Below are positions 11,255 to 20,417 of a stretch of 47,794 nucleotides of DNA, in pieces; within the stretch, counting starts at the first letter, position 1, and every line of letters begins with the position of its first letter. The translations under genes and the position numbers were made by a program. Below the pieces are notes generated by a model. That model was not told the DNA's origin. It was given only the letters and a program-made list of their open reading frames with translations, and did no database searches. Source of the stretch: Puniceicoccaceae bacterium (GTDB lineage Bacteria; Verrucomicrobiota; Verrucomicrobiia; Opitutales; Coraliomargaritaceae); NCBI GenBank assembly GCA_017857255.1, contig JAFMDL010000011.1, positions 1 to 47,794 on the forward strand, read 5' to 3'.

Positions 11255-11322
11255 GCGCCTCTGCGCGAAAATTACAGAACCCTAGCCGCAGTATTTTTTC
11301 TCGCGAAGCAGCGCAAAGGCGA
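11255..11322. repeat. Imperfect inverted repeat of the GCGCAAAGGCG type
   Basis: The arm GCGCCTCTGCGCGAAAA (from 11255) is imperfectly complementary to TTTTCTCGCGAAGCAGCGCA (11295-11314) and the following AAGGCG. This GC-rich 'cgcctctgcgcgaaa' wording recurs as intergenic filler in several bacterial phyla. It may act as the mutY terminator or be a decayed dispersed repeat. Confidence 0.35.
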
Positions 11323-11365
11323 TGAATTATCTACACTACCTTCCCGATTCTTCTATTTATAACCT

Positions 11366-13909
11366 GTGCCAAAACTCATACCAAAGCGTCTCGGTGTCGA
11401 CAACGACCTTTCCCACGCCACCATTAAAAAGCCCGAACTGCTTGCGCCAGCAGGAGACTGGGCATGTGCTCGCGCCGCAGTCGAAAATGGTGCAGACGCA
11501 ATTTTCTTTGGGTTGGATCGTTTCAATGCGCGTATGCGTGGCAAAAACTTCACAGAAGCTGATCTGCCTGATCTCATGGCTTATTTACATGAACGCGGCG
11601 TACGCGGCTATGTGACCTTTAATACGTTAGTCTTTTCCAACGAACTCGAAGATGCAGAAAGCTTCCTTCGCGCCATCATCAGTTCAGGGGTAGATGCTGC
11701 GATTGTGCAAGATGTCGGCATTTGCCAATTGATCCGCAAGCTCTCCCCTGACTTCCCAATCCATGCCTCAACTCAAATGAGTGTGACCAGTGAAGCCGGC
11801 GTGCATTTCGCCGAAGAACTTGGTGCCAGCGTCGTGGTACTCGCACGTGAGTGCTCGCTCAATGAAATCAATGCCATTAAAGAAAAGACACTCCAGAAAA
11901 GCCTTGATATGCCACTGGAAATCTTTGTCCACGGGGCACTCTGTGTCGCCTACTCTGGCCAATGTTTAACTAGTGAGTCACTCGGCGGTCGCTCCGCGAA
12001 TCGTGGCGAATGTGCTCAAGCCTGCCGCTTGCCCTACGATCTCTTTAGCGATGGCGAACAACTCGACCTAGGCAACAAACGCTACCTACTCAGCCCGCAA
12101 GACCTAGCAGGGCTAGACGCGATGGATAGTATCATCGATGCCGGCGTGGCTAGTCTCAAAGTCGAAGGTCGCCTTAAAGCACCCGAGTATGTCGCTGCCG
12201 TGACGAGTGTTTACCGCAAGGCACTCGATGCCGCATGGAATAAACGCTACCCTGAAAACGCCACTGCACTCGCGCCGTTTAATGCCGACGAAGGCCGCTA
12301 TGCGCTAGAGATGACTTTCTCACGTGGTCTGTCAACCGGATGGCTCGGCGGCATTGACAACCAAAAGCTCGTCCACGCACGCTTTGGCAAAAAGCGTGGC
12401 CTGCGCCTCGGCGTGGTTGAACGTATCGAGCGAGATGGCATCTGGCTTGCCCTCGACCACCCTGTTAAAGCAGGTGACGGAGTGGTACTGGATCGCGGTC
12501 GCCCTGACGAACGCGAAGAAGGCGGGCGTATCACCTCAGTGGATACAGGGAACGGCCGTAGCTTTATACGTTTCCTTAGAGACTCGATTAATTGGCACCG
12601 CGTCAGCGCTGGCGATACTGTATATAAGACATCCGACCCCGCACTGGATAAAGCCCTGCGCCAAAGCTTCGAAGTCGAGCAGCCCAACTACAAGCGCCCA
12701 ATCACTGCCACAGTCAGCGGCACGGTCGGCGCACCGCTCGTGCTCTCATTACAAGATGAAGCGGGCCGCGTAGTTCAAACTGAATCTGAAAGGCCCCTTG
12801 AAGCAGCCCAAAATAAAGCCGCGGACACCCAGACGCTAACCAAACAAATTGGCAGACTCGGCAGTACGGGGTTTCATCTGCAATCACTCAACAACCAGCT
12901 GGGGGCGGGCTGCATGGTACCAGCCTCGATGCTCAATCAACTGCGCCGCGATGCAGTCGAGCAACTCACGGCACTACGCGTGCAACCACTGCGATGGAAA
13001 CTCAGCAACCATCCACAGGCCACCACTAGCAATCAACTAGCAACCAACAACAACACTCAACCGTACCTAATCCCCTACGTGCGCAATTGGAAGCAGTTCG
13101 ATGTCGTACTGACGCTGCCCTATTCTGAAATCTACATTGAGCTAGAAGACCCCCGCAAATATAGTGAAGCGGTGTCACGGGCACGCGCAGCCAGTGCTGC
13201 TGACGGGCGTACACGAGAGATTTGGGTCGCCCCGCCGCGCATGTTCAAGTCCGGCGAGGATTTTATTACCAAGCAATTGCTGAACTGCGGCGCCGATGGA
13301 TTCCTCGCCCGCAACCACGAGCACCTCACCGCACTGTCGGACTATCGCCTGCGCGGCGACTTCTCGCTCAATGTTGCCAACCATCTAACAGCGACCTATT
13401 TCATCGATCGCTGGAACCTCGAACGCCTAACTGCCTCGTACGACCTCAACACGACTCAGCTTGATGCCTTACTCAACCATTCACAACCCGGCTGGTTTGA
13501 GATCACACTACATCAGCACATGCCAATGTTTCACATGGAGCACTGTGTGTTCTGCGCCTTCCTCTCCGAGGGCAAAGATTTTCGCGACTGTGGGCGCCCT
13601 TGCGATACGCACGAAGTGCAGCTCAAAGACCGCGTCGGAGCGCTACATCCTCTCAAAGCGGATGCCGGTTGCCGAAATACTTTGTTTAATTCCAAAGCGC
13701 AAACCGGAGCTGAATTTGCTCACGATATGGCGCGACAAGGCGCTGCCGCTTTTCGAATCGAATTCCTCAATGAAAGCGGCGACGAAGTGCGCCGCACAAT
13801 GAATCACTACGAGGCACTGCTGCGTAATGAGATTGGCGCTGACACACTGTGGCAAGAGCTCAAACTGATTAATCAGCTCGGTGTCACCCGAGGCACGCTT
13901 GAACGCTAG
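11366..13909 (+). CDS. Peptidase U32 family protein (RlhA-like, collagenase-type with DUF3656)
   Basis: An 847-residue U32 family protein. It opens with KPELLAPAGDWACARAAVE and ENGADAIFFGLDRFNAR, the typical TIM-barrel start, and contains FVHGALCVAYSGQCLTSE plus NRGECAQACRLPY, the conserved Cys cluster. The middle (about residues 330-540) fits DUF3656. The C-terminal part has a second Cys set (HMEHCVFCAFLSEGKDFRDC). E. coli RlhA, of similar design, hydroxylates C2501 of 23S rRNA, so an RNA-modification role is at least as likely as proteolysis. The start is a GTG (MPKLIPKRLG). A Thr/Asn/Gln-rich linker near residues 549-566 looks like a repeat-derived insertion. It is convergent with the GreA/B-like gene, with stops directly abutting. 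Confidence 0.88.
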   Translation: MPKLIPKRLGVDNDLSHATIKKPELLAPAGDWACARAAVENGADAIFFGLDRFNARMRGKNFTEADLPDLMAYLHERGVRGYVTFNTLVFSNELEDAESFLRAIISSGVDAAIVQDVGICQLIRKLSPDFPIHASTQMSVTSEAGVHFAEELGASVVVLARECSLNEINAIKEKTLQKSLDMPLEIFVHGALCVAYSGQCLTSESLGGRSANRGECAQACRLPYDLFSDGEQLDLGNKRYLLSPQDLAGLDAMDSIIDAGVASLKVEGRLKAPEYVAAVTSVYRKALDAAWNKRYPENATALAPFNADEGRYALEMTFSRGLSTGWLGGIDNQKLVHARFGKKRGLRLGVVERIERDGIWLALDHPVKAGDGVVLDRGRPDEREEGGRITSVDTGNGRSFIRFLRDSINWHRVSAGDTVYKTSDPALDKALRQSFEVEQPNYKRPITATVSGTVGAPLVLSLQDEAGRVVQTESERPLEAAQNKAADTQTLTKQIGRLGSTGFHLQSLNNQLGAGCMVPASMLNQLRRDAVEQLTALRVQPLRWKLSNHPQATTSNQLATNNNTQPYLIPYVRNWKQFDVVLTLPYSEIYIELEDPRKYSEAVSRARAASAADGRTREIWVAPPRMFKSGEDFITKQLLNCGADGFLARNHEHLTALSDYRLRGDFSLNVANHLTATYFIDRWNLERLTASYDLNTTQLDALLNHSQPGWFEITLHQHMPMFHMEHCVFCAFLSEGKDFRDCGRPCDTHEVQLKDRVGALHPLKADAGCRNTLFNSKAQTGAEFAHDMARQGAAAFRIEFLNESGDEVRRTMNHYEALLRNEIGADTLWQELKLINQLGVTRGTLER
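13012..13062 (+). repeat. CAA/AAC-rich low-complexity insert inside the U32 gene
   Basis: This stretch encodes a Thr/Asn/Gln linker (ATTSNQLATNNNTQ) and contains AACTAGCAACCAACAACAAC. Its wording closely resembles the intergenic AAC-rich tract before serC, unlike the surrounding GC-richer coding sequence. It looks like an intergenic-type repeat captured in frame between two structured domains. Confidence 0.5.
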
Positions 13910-14380
13910 CTACTCGATCGCTAGAATCTCGCCTAGCTTCCCGTTGGGCAGAGTAAACGTCTCGCCGATTTTTAGCCCCCGTACTCGGGCTGCCAACGGT
14001 GACTGCGCTGTAATCACAGTCACTGCAATATCGTCCACCTGAATCACCTGCCCCCCGGCAACTCCAGCCAAAAAGAACACTTCCTCTACACCGCCCAAGT
14101 CGACTTTGAATAATGCGCCAAGTGAAATGTCGGTGTTGGTCTTGAGTAAATCGTCACGCTTCGACTGCAATCCCTCAACCGCGTCAGCCCATTGCTTGGC
14201 CTGTCCTGCTTGCCCTGCAGCTAGGTAGGAGGCTTCGAGCCCTTGAGTGTCCCATTGCGATTCTGCACGGGATTCCTCGTTAGTCGCATAGTCTGCCGCA
14301 TCTTGCGACGCTTTAACGGCGTGCAAGGCTTCTTTTCGAAGCGTATTAATTAGCGTATTAAAAAAGGCAGCTTTGTTCAT
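13910..14380 (-). CDS. GreA/GreB-like transcription elongation factor family protein
   Basis: A 156-residue protein with the two-part Gre layout. Residues about 1-80 are helical and charged (coiled-coil style, ALHAVKASQDAADYATNEES), and about 85-156 form a small beta domain ending in SPLAARVRGLKIGETFTLP. That ending is close to the 'sPlgraLlGk..Gd.v.v' signature of the GreA/GreB C-terminal FKBP-like domain. It would bind RNA polymerase near the secondary channel. Whether it stimulates transcript cleavage is unclear: the acidic tip of classical GreA is not obvious, so it may be a Gre paralogue with another role. It is divergent from ctaA. Confidence 0.7.
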   Translation of the reverse strand: MNKAAFFNTLINTLRKEALHAVKASQDAADYATNEESRAESQWDTQGLEASYLAAGQAGQAKQWADAVEGLQSKRDDLLKTNTDISLGALFKVDLGGVEEVFFLAGVAGGQVIQVDDIAVTVITAQSPLAARVRGLKIGETFTLPNGKLGEILAIE

Positions 14381-14518
14381 TATAATAAGCTGTGAGTGTC
14401 AGGGTTCGTCCGAAAAAATTCAAATTAAATAATGCAAAGAAAAGAAGATGCGAGAGATCGAATCTTCCGCTTGATACTGAGAGCGAAGTGCGCACATTCC
14501 CTTCTCGTATCAACAGCC

Positions 14519-15502
14519 ATGAATTCTTTCACACCAAAACGCACCGCCGATTATCAACCTTGGCTCTATGCCTCCTGTATCTTTGCTCTTTGCTGGATCA
14601 CTGCACTGCTCTTTGCGGGTGGATTCACTACCACGATCGATGCAGGCATGGCCTTTCTCGATTGGCCTCTTTCAAACGGCTCACTCAACCCGGATGACTG
14701 GATCGTAGAATCCGATATGCTTGCCGAACACAGTCACCGCCTACTGGGCATGATTGTCGGCTTCCTTTCACTTGGCCTTCTGCTGTTTACTTGGCTTAGA
14801 GAAGAGCGAAGCTGGATGCGCACCTGTTCGCGCATACTCGTTCTAGTAGTCATTCTACAAGGAGTACTCGGTGGCGCGCGTGTACGCTTCGATGCCCTCA
14901 ACACTCAAGCAGACCATAATCTAGTGGCGCAGAGCTTTGCCGTCATACATGCCTGCGGCGCAATGATCGTGCTAGGCATTCTAGTGGCACTAACACTGGG
15001 AAGTTCAAAACTCTGGATCCAGCGCCAAGCTGGCCTAACCCAGGCCGTTCCCGTATCGCTGCAACGCTGGGGCATTGTATGTACCACCGCTATTTTCCTA
15101 CAAATCCTCGTTGGCGCAATTATGCGCCATGCAAAAGCAGGTCTCGCAATCGCCCAATTCCCCATGTCGCAACCCGGTAGTTTACTGCCTGCCTATTGGA
15201 ATTTTGATGTGGCCATTCACTTTGCACATCGGGTTGGCGCCTTAATACTTACGGTGATCCTACTGCTTTATTTGAGCAAGCTCTGGGCCAATCCCATTAC
15301 TCGCAAAGCCTTCATGTTTTGGATCTTAACCATATTAGGTCTGCTCTTCGTGCAAATTTATCTCGGCGCATTAACCATCTGGACAGTCAGGAATTCTTAT
15401 GTCGCAACAATTCACCACTTGGTCGGAGCTTTTCTACTTGCCAGCACGTGGGGCTTAACTTTTCTAGCTCATCGTCGCGTGAACCAGAAGCCAACTGCCT
15501 AA
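14519..15502 (+). CDS. ctaA: Heme A synthase (COX15/CtaA family)
   Basis: Integral membrane enzyme that oxidises heme O to heme A. About eight transmembrane helices, with paired heme-binding histidines in AEHSHRLLGMIVG, SFAVIHACGAMIVLG, HFAHRVGALIL and TIHHLVGAFLL. The extracytoplasmic loop DAGMAFLDWPLSNGSLNPD fits the CtaA 'tgaGLamtdWPl' signature. I chose ATG 14519 (MNSFTPKRTADYQP); the longer frame from 14432 adds 29 unlikely residues. It is the first gene of the oxidase cluster and is followed directly by ctaB, which supplies its substrate heme O. Confidence 0.93.
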   Translation: MNSFTPKRTADYQPWLYASCIFALCWITALLFAGGFTTTIDAGMAFLDWPLSNGSLNPDDWIVESDMLAEHSHRLLGMIVGFLSLGLLLFTWLREERSWMRTCSRILVLVVILQGVLGGARVRFDALNTQADHNLVAQSFAVIHACGAMIVLGILVALTLGSSKLWIQRQAGLTQAVPVSLQRWGIVCTTAIFLQILVGAIMRHAKAGLAIAQFPMSQPGSLLPAYWNFDVAIHFAHRVGALILTVILLLYLSKLWANPITRKAFMFWILTILGLLFVQIYLGALTIWTVRNSYVATIHHLVGAFLLASTWGLTFLAHRRVNQKPTA

Positions 15503-15546
15503 GATACTGCGCAGGGCCATTCTACCTAAACGCGCTCGCTAACCAA

Positions 15547-16470
15547 TTGAGTCATCACACTACAGAAACTTCTGCTCTCGCTGGTTCGTCCGAACCGGAT
15601 GTTTCGTTGCGCGGGCGTATAGAGGATTTTTATGAGCTGACCAAGCCGCGCTTGAGCTTTCTGTCTGTAGTGACCGCAGTCTGCGGCTATCTCTCCGCGG
15701 ACCCCATACGTGATTTTAGCGTACTGTTTAGTCTGCTCGTAGGCACTTCTTTCGCCGCAGGTGGTGCAGCCGTGCTAAACCAGTGGCTCGAACGCGAAGC
15801 AGATGCCAAAATGGTGCGGACGAAAGATCGCGCAATACCTGCAGGCCGCATTGCACCACTGCATGCCTTTATTTACGGGCTAGGGCTTAGCGTACTAGGT
15901 TGCTTTCTACTCTATAAAGGTGCCAATTTACTAGCGGGTACATTGACCGCGGCTACCATTGCTTCCTACGTACTACTTTACACCCCCTTGAAACGCTTCA
16001 CTACGTGGAACACACTTATCGGTGCTATCCCTGGGGCACTTCCGCCGTTGATCGGATGGGCTGCTGCAGAGGGACGGATTAGCACGCTGGGCTGGATTTT
16101 ATTTGCGATCTTATTCCTCTGGCAGATGCCACACTTTTTCGCGATCGCGTGGACACACCGCAAGGACTATGCTCAGGGTGGCTTCGTGATGCTCTCAAAT
16201 GCCGACACCACAGGCCGCAAGGTAGCCGTGCAATCCTTTGTATTTTGCCTTGCCCTGATTGCTAGCACCCTCCTGCCAGTGCTCCTCGGCTACGCCACTT
16301 GGATTTACGGTGTGATCGCTATTACGGCTGGCATTTACATGCTGCGCCCATCGATTGCATTTCTTAAAACAGATGAGCGCGACATTGCTGCTCGTAAGTT
16401 GTTTTTTGCGTCGATCATCTATTTACCCGCTCTGCTACTACCATTGGTATTGGACCTCTGGCTACTCTAA
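15547..16470 (+). CDS. ctaB: Protoheme IX farnesyltransferase (heme O synthase)
   Basis: UbiA-family membrane prenyltransferase that attaches a farnesyl group to heme B to give heme O. The Asp-rich prenyl-diphosphate motif is NQWLEREADAKMVRTKDRAI, and the second conserved part is IGAIPGALPPLIGWAA. About eight or nine transmembrane helices. The start is uncertain: no in-frame ATG exists between the end of ctaA and the conserved ELTKPRLSF. I propose TTG 15547 (308 residues); TTG 15607 or a GTG/TTG inside ctaA are alternatives. With ctaA it forms a complete heme A pathway beside the oxidase that needs it. Confidence 0.92.
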   Translation: MSHHTTETSALAGSSEPDVSLRGRIEDFYELTKPRLSFLSVVTAVCGYLSADPIRDFSVLFSLLVGTSFAAGGAAVLNQWLEREADAKMVRTKDRAIPAGRIAPLHAFIYGLGLSVLGCFLLYKGANLLAGTLTAATIASYVLLYTPLKRFTTWNTLIGAIPGALPPLIGWAAAEGRISTLGWILFAILFLWQMPHFFAIAWTHRKDYAQGGFVMLSNADTTGRKVAVQSFVFCLALIASTLLPVLLGYATWIYGVIAITAGIYMLRPSIAFLKTDERDIAARKLFFASIIYLPALLLPLVLDLWLL

Positions 16471-16491
16471 CTAACGCCAAACATTTGATTT

Positions 16492-16917
16492 ATGTCATTT
16501 ACTGAAGCACTTCCCACGGTCAACGCGCTGCTAAATGGCTCGGCAACCGTGCTGCTGACTATCGGCTTCATTTGCATCAAAACAGGCCGCGAGCGCGCAC
16601 ACCGCAGATGCATGATGAGCGCGTTTGGCGTATCAGTCATTTTTCTGTGCTTTTATTTACTCCACAAATGGTTGGTACAAGGCGTACACACACCCTTTGC
16701 CGGTGATGGTGCGTGGCGTACGATCTATTACGTAATGCTGGTATCGCATATTATACTAGCCATCGCCATTGTGCCACTAGTGCTCACCACACTGACACTT
16801 GCAATCAAAGGTAAGCGTGAAAAACATCGTGCCTGGGCCCGCTGGACTTTTCCCATTTGGTACTACGTCTCAGTCACAGGCGTTCTTGTCTATTGCTTCC
16901 TTTATCAATGGTTTTAG
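16492..16917 (+). CDS. DUF420 membrane protein
   Basis: A 141-residue, four-helix membrane protein of the DUF420 family, which is often encoded in caa3 oxidase clusters. Typical features: LNGSATVLLTIGFICIKTGR at the N-terminus, HRRCMMSAFGVSVIFL, the His-containing YYVMLVSHIILAI, and RWTFPIWYYVSVTGVLVY at the end. Its role is not firmly known; some relatives (CtaM-like) are needed for oxidase maturation, which would fit its place between heme A synthesis and subunit II. It lies 21 bases after ctaB. The 160 bases between it and coxB hold no gene and may contain an extra promoter for the structural genes. Confidence 0.88.
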   Translation: MSFTEALPTVNALLNGSATVLLTIGFICIKTGRERAHRRCMMSAFGVSVIFLCFYLLHKWLVQGVHTPFAGDGAWRTIYYVMLVSHIILAIAIVPLVLTTLTLAIKGKREKHRAWARWTFPIWYYVSVTGVLVYCFLYQWF

Positions 16918-17077
16918 CACATTCAATTAATTACTGCATCTTATAGGATGAAAAAGCCATGCTGATTGATTGCAATCCATGAAGATTATCTTGTCAGGTG
17001 TTACCAGTCTCTTTAGATCCTTTCTTTGATTTTCGAATCAATTCACTCTCTTTACAACCAACCACTATCAACTGCTC

Positions 17078-18376
17078 GTGAAGAACGCATCCAGCGGACT
17101 CCGTAAACTCATTGCGCTAGCAATTTCTCTAATTACACTCACCTTACTAGGTGGTTGTGACGTCAATACTCGTATGTCGACTTTCGACACTAAGGGTCCA
17201 GTCGCTGAGACTCAGTACGAGCTCTTCATGATAACGGTTTGGGTCTCCACGTTTATCTTCGTTTTAGTGGGTGCGTTCTACTTGGTTGCGATGTTCAAAT
17301 TCCGCGAAAAGAAAAATGATACACGTCCGCTCCCTACACAAGGACACGGGAACCCACTGGTTGAAATTGGCCTCATTGGTGCATCGATTCTGCTGCTTGT
17401 TATTATTGCGGTCCCAACTTTGCGTGCGATCTGGTATACGCATGACATCCCCTTCTCAGAAGAAAGCCAACTTGGCGAATGGTATCAAGGTGATGGCCTC
17501 GCTGCAGCGGAAGAAGACAACGTGCTTACAATCCGCGTCAATGGTTACCAATGGTGGTGGGCATTTGACTACCCGCAACTCGGCATCTCCACTGCCAATG
17601 AAATGGTCATCCCAGCAGGCAAAGTGATACGACTCGAACTGCGCTCGAAAGATGTCATCCACTCCTTTTGGCTGCCAAGAATCGCCGGTAAGGTGGACTT
17701 GATACCAGGGCGTACCAACCAAATGTGGATTCAAGCGGGAGATTCCTTCGAGGCTTGGCAGGAGAAAAACAATGCTACTGGCACCGACGAGGAACTTCGC
17801 GCAGCCTATGCGCAGTACCTGCAAGATGAAATTCACAATTATTACTATGGCCAATGTGCTGAGTATTGTGGCGACTCGCATGCGCGCATGTTATTTCGCA
17901 GTACCGTTGTCGGTGACGACGAATTTGCTGATTGGGTCAGTGACATCAAGCAAGGCCATACCACTCCAAACGGCATGAGCTGGGATGACTGGTACAGCAC
18001 TTTAAATGATTCTCCAGAAACACTTAGCGACGACATCAACCAAGGCCTCAACTTGTTCATGACTCGCGGTAAATGTGCCACCTGTCATGCCGTGAATGGC
18101 AACCCACGCGCGCTCGGCGTGGCTGGACCAAACCTCACCAAGGTCGCCTCCCGTCTATCAATGGCAGCTGGCTGGCTAAATCACCGCGCCGAAGACGGCT
18201 CTGTCGATGAAGCACAACAGTATGAGAATTTCTTCAAATGGATCAAAGAAACCGACGTCGTCAAACCTGGCAATCGCATGTGGAAAGCGAATGGCGGTGG
18301 CATCGGCGAACTTGACGAACTACTCACTGATGACGAAATCCGTAAAATCTCTCTTTACCTGCAAACCCTCAAGTAG
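17078..18376 (+). CDS. coxB: Cytochrome c oxidase subunit II with fused cytochrome c domain (caa3 type)
   Basis: Subunit II takes electrons at its CuA centre and passes them to subunit I. The protein starts at a GTG. It has a lipoprotein-like signal ending LTLLGGC (Cys 27) and two transmembrane helices. The cupredoxin domain has the CuA ligands His 195 (VIHSFWLPR) and C260-x3-C264-x3-H268-x2-M271 (QCAEYCGDSHARM). A C-terminal class I cytochrome c has CATCH at 333-337, so electrons can come from a tethered heme c. An insert (EAWQEKNNATGTDEELRAAY) sits within the CuA domain. Ten bases separate it from coxA. Confidence 0.96.
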   Translation: MKNASSGLRKLIALAISLITLTLLGGCDVNTRMSTFDTKGPVAETQYELFMITVWVSTFIFVLVGAFYLVAMFKFREKKNDTRPLPTQGHGNPLVEIGLIGASILLLVIIAVPTLRAIWYTHDIPFSEESQLGEWYQGDGLAAAEEDNVLTIRVNGYQWWWAFDYPQLGISTANEMVIPAGKVIRLELRSKDVIHSFWLPRIAGKVDLIPGRTNQMWIQAGDSFEAWQEKNNATGTDEELRAAYAQYLQDEIHNYYYGQCAEYCGDSHARMLFRSTVVGDDEFADWVSDIKQGHTTPNGMSWDDWYSTLNDSPETLSDDINQGLNLFMTRGKCATCHAVNGNPRALGVAGPNLTKVASRLSMAAGWLNHRAEDGSVDEAQQYENFFKWIKETDVVKPGNRMWKANGGGIGELDELLTDDEIRKISLYLQTLK

Positions 18377-18385
18377 ATCACTACA

Positions 18386-20368
18386 ATGAGCAGCACGCTA
18401 ACTGACACACCCACCTCCAGTACCACGCACGATCACGCGCTCAAACCTGAGACCAGTAATCTCGGCTTCATGCGCCCGGATCATAGCAAGAGCGTTCTGA
18501 TTGACTGGCTCACGACTGTTGACCACAAAAAGATCGGCATCATGTATGGTGCGATTGCCCTCTTTTTCCTGCTTATTGGCGGCATCGAAGCACTCATCAT
18601 TCGCGCCCAATTAGCAGTGCCCGAGAATGACCTAGTCTCTGCACAGCGCTACAACCAGCTATTCACGATGCACGGCACAACCATGATTTTCTTAGCGATC
18701 ATGCCGTTGAATGCAGCGTTCTTCAATTTCCTCGTGCCACTGCAAATCGGTGCGCGTGATGTGGCCTTTCCGCGGCTCAATAGCTTTAGCCTGTGGACCT
18801 TTGTTGCAGGTGCGTTGGTGCTGAACTTCAGCTGGTTGATGCAGGCATTTTCCGAGCTCGGCTGGTTTACTGCATCGGGTCCGACTGCGGGAATGGATGA
18901 CTTTGTCCCTGGCATGGGGTGGTTCGGTTATGCTCCGTTGACAGAACGACAATTCACTGGCGCGGGCACTGACTTCTGGATCCTTGGCTTGCAGATACTT
19001 GGTATCGCATCGTTGGGTGCAGCAATGAATTTCGTGGCTACAATTCTCAATATGCGCGCCCCAGGCATGAAGATGATGCGCTTGCCGGTATTCACTTGGA
19101 TGACGCTAGTCGTCTCACTACTGATCATCTTCGCATTCCCGGCGATTACGATCGCACTCGGGCAACTAATGTTCGACCGCATGTTTGACACCAACTTCTT
19201 CCAGGTCGCAGAAGGTGGACAACCAATCTTGTGGCAGCACTTATTCTGGATCTTTGGTCATCCAGAAGTTTACATTCTAGTCCTACCTGCGATGGGGATC
19301 GTCTCCGAGGTACTTCCAACCTTTTCCAAAAAGCCACTCTTCGGCTACCCGATCGTGGTGTTCTCCGGTGCGGTGATTGGCTTCCTCGGCTTTGCAGTGT
19401 GGTCGCACCACATGTTCACTACTGGCTTGGGTAAAGTGGCAACCGCCGCCTTCTCTCTCTTGACGATGGCCATAGCGGTACCCACCGGGGTAAAGATCTT
19501 TAACTGGATTGGCACACTCTGGGGTGGTCGCGTACGTTTCGATGCGCCAATGATCTTCAGTATTGGTTTCATCTGGATGTTCATGATGGGAGGCTTCTCC
19601 GGTATTATGCACTCCGCTGCTCCGGCCGATGCGCAGCAACAGGACAGTTACTTTGTGATCGCGCACTTCCACTATGTTGCAATTGGTGGTATCTTGCTCG
19701 CATCTATCAGCGGCATTTACTTCTGGCTACCCAAAATAGTCGGTAAGATGTGGACTGGTAACCTCAGCACCTGGGTCGCAATTTTCACTACAGTTGGTCT
19801 GAATGTGACCTTCTTCCCCATGCACTTTCTGGGCTTGATCGGAATGCCGCGACGCACCCACACCTATCTTTCTGGATTTGGCTGGGACGGCTATAACATG
19901 GTTTGCTCCATCGGGGCTTTCATCCTGGCTTTTGGCGTCTTGCTATTTGTGATTGATATCATTCTTTGTATGACCAAAGGCAAGCCAGCAGGCAATGACC
20001 CATGGGATGCCCGCACACTCGAATGGGCGACCACGTCGCCGCCGCAACACTACAACTTTGGCCGCACTCCGATCATCCCTGCGCGCGATGCACTCTGGGA
20101 GCACAAACACGGCCCAGAAAACCGCAATATTACCTTTGAGGCGGACGACGGACATGGGATACACATGCCGAGCCAATCCTGGATGCCAGTACTCGCATCC
20201 TTTGGTTTTGCGCCGCTTGGCCTGGGGCTCTGCCTCATGCAAGTAGGGATCCCCTATATGGGGTATGTGGCCATTGCAGGCCTATTTACCATCGCCCTCG
20301 GCATCATTCTTTGGGCAGTCGAAGGCCCTGGCGGCTATCACCTCCACCCTGAGGAAGACAAAATCTGA
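18386..20368 (+). CDS. coxA: Cytochrome c oxidase subunit I
   Basis: Heme-copper oxidase catalytic subunit, 660 residues, type A. Low-spin heme ligand His in LFTMHGTTMIF. CuB and active-site residues are in IFGHPEVYILVLPAMG (the His-Tyr crosslink and the D-channel Glu) and VWSHHMFTTGL. Heme ligands for both hemes are in VIAHFHYVAIGG. It reduces oxygen to water and pumps protons, using heme A made by CtaB and CtaA. An extended C-terminal helix pair (SQSWMPVLASFGFAPLGLGL) may represent a subunit I-III-like extension. It is co-transcribed with coxB and coxC. Confidence 0.97.
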   Translation: MSSTLTDTPTSSTTHDHALKPETSNLGFMRPDHSKSVLIDWLTTVDHKKIGIMYGAIALFFLLIGGIEALIIRAQLAVPENDLVSAQRYNQLFTMHGTTMIFLAIMPLNAAFFNFLVPLQIGARDVAFPRLNSFSLWTFVAGALVLNFSWLMQAFSELGWFTASGPTAGMDDFVPGMGWFGYAPLTERQFTGAGTDFWILGLQILGIASLGAAMNFVATILNMRAPGMKMMRLPVFTWMTLVVSLLIIFAFPAITIALGQLMFDRMFDTNFFQVAEGGQPILWQHLFWIFGHPEVYILVLPAMGIVSEVLPTFSKKPLFGYPIVVFSGAVIGFLGFAVWSHHMFTTGLGKVATAAFSLLTMAIAVPTGVKIFNWIGTLWGGRVRFDAPMIFSIGFIWMFMMGGFSGIMHSAAPADAQQQDSYFVIAHFHYVAIGGILLASISGIYFWLPKIVGKMWTGNLSTWVAIFTTVGLNVTFFPMHFLGLIGMPRRTHTYLSGFGWDGYNMVCSIGAFILAFGVLLFVIDIILCMTKGKPAGNDPWDARTLEWATTSPPQHYNFGRTPIIPARDALWEHKHGPENRNITFEADDGHGIHMPSQSWMPVLASFGFAPLGLGLCLMQVGIPYMGYVAIAGLFTIALGIILWAVEGPGGYHLHPEEDKI

Positions 20369-20417
20369 GCTAACGCTTGAACCTTTTAGTAATTTAGCAC
20401 TTTAGAATTTCAAAATA

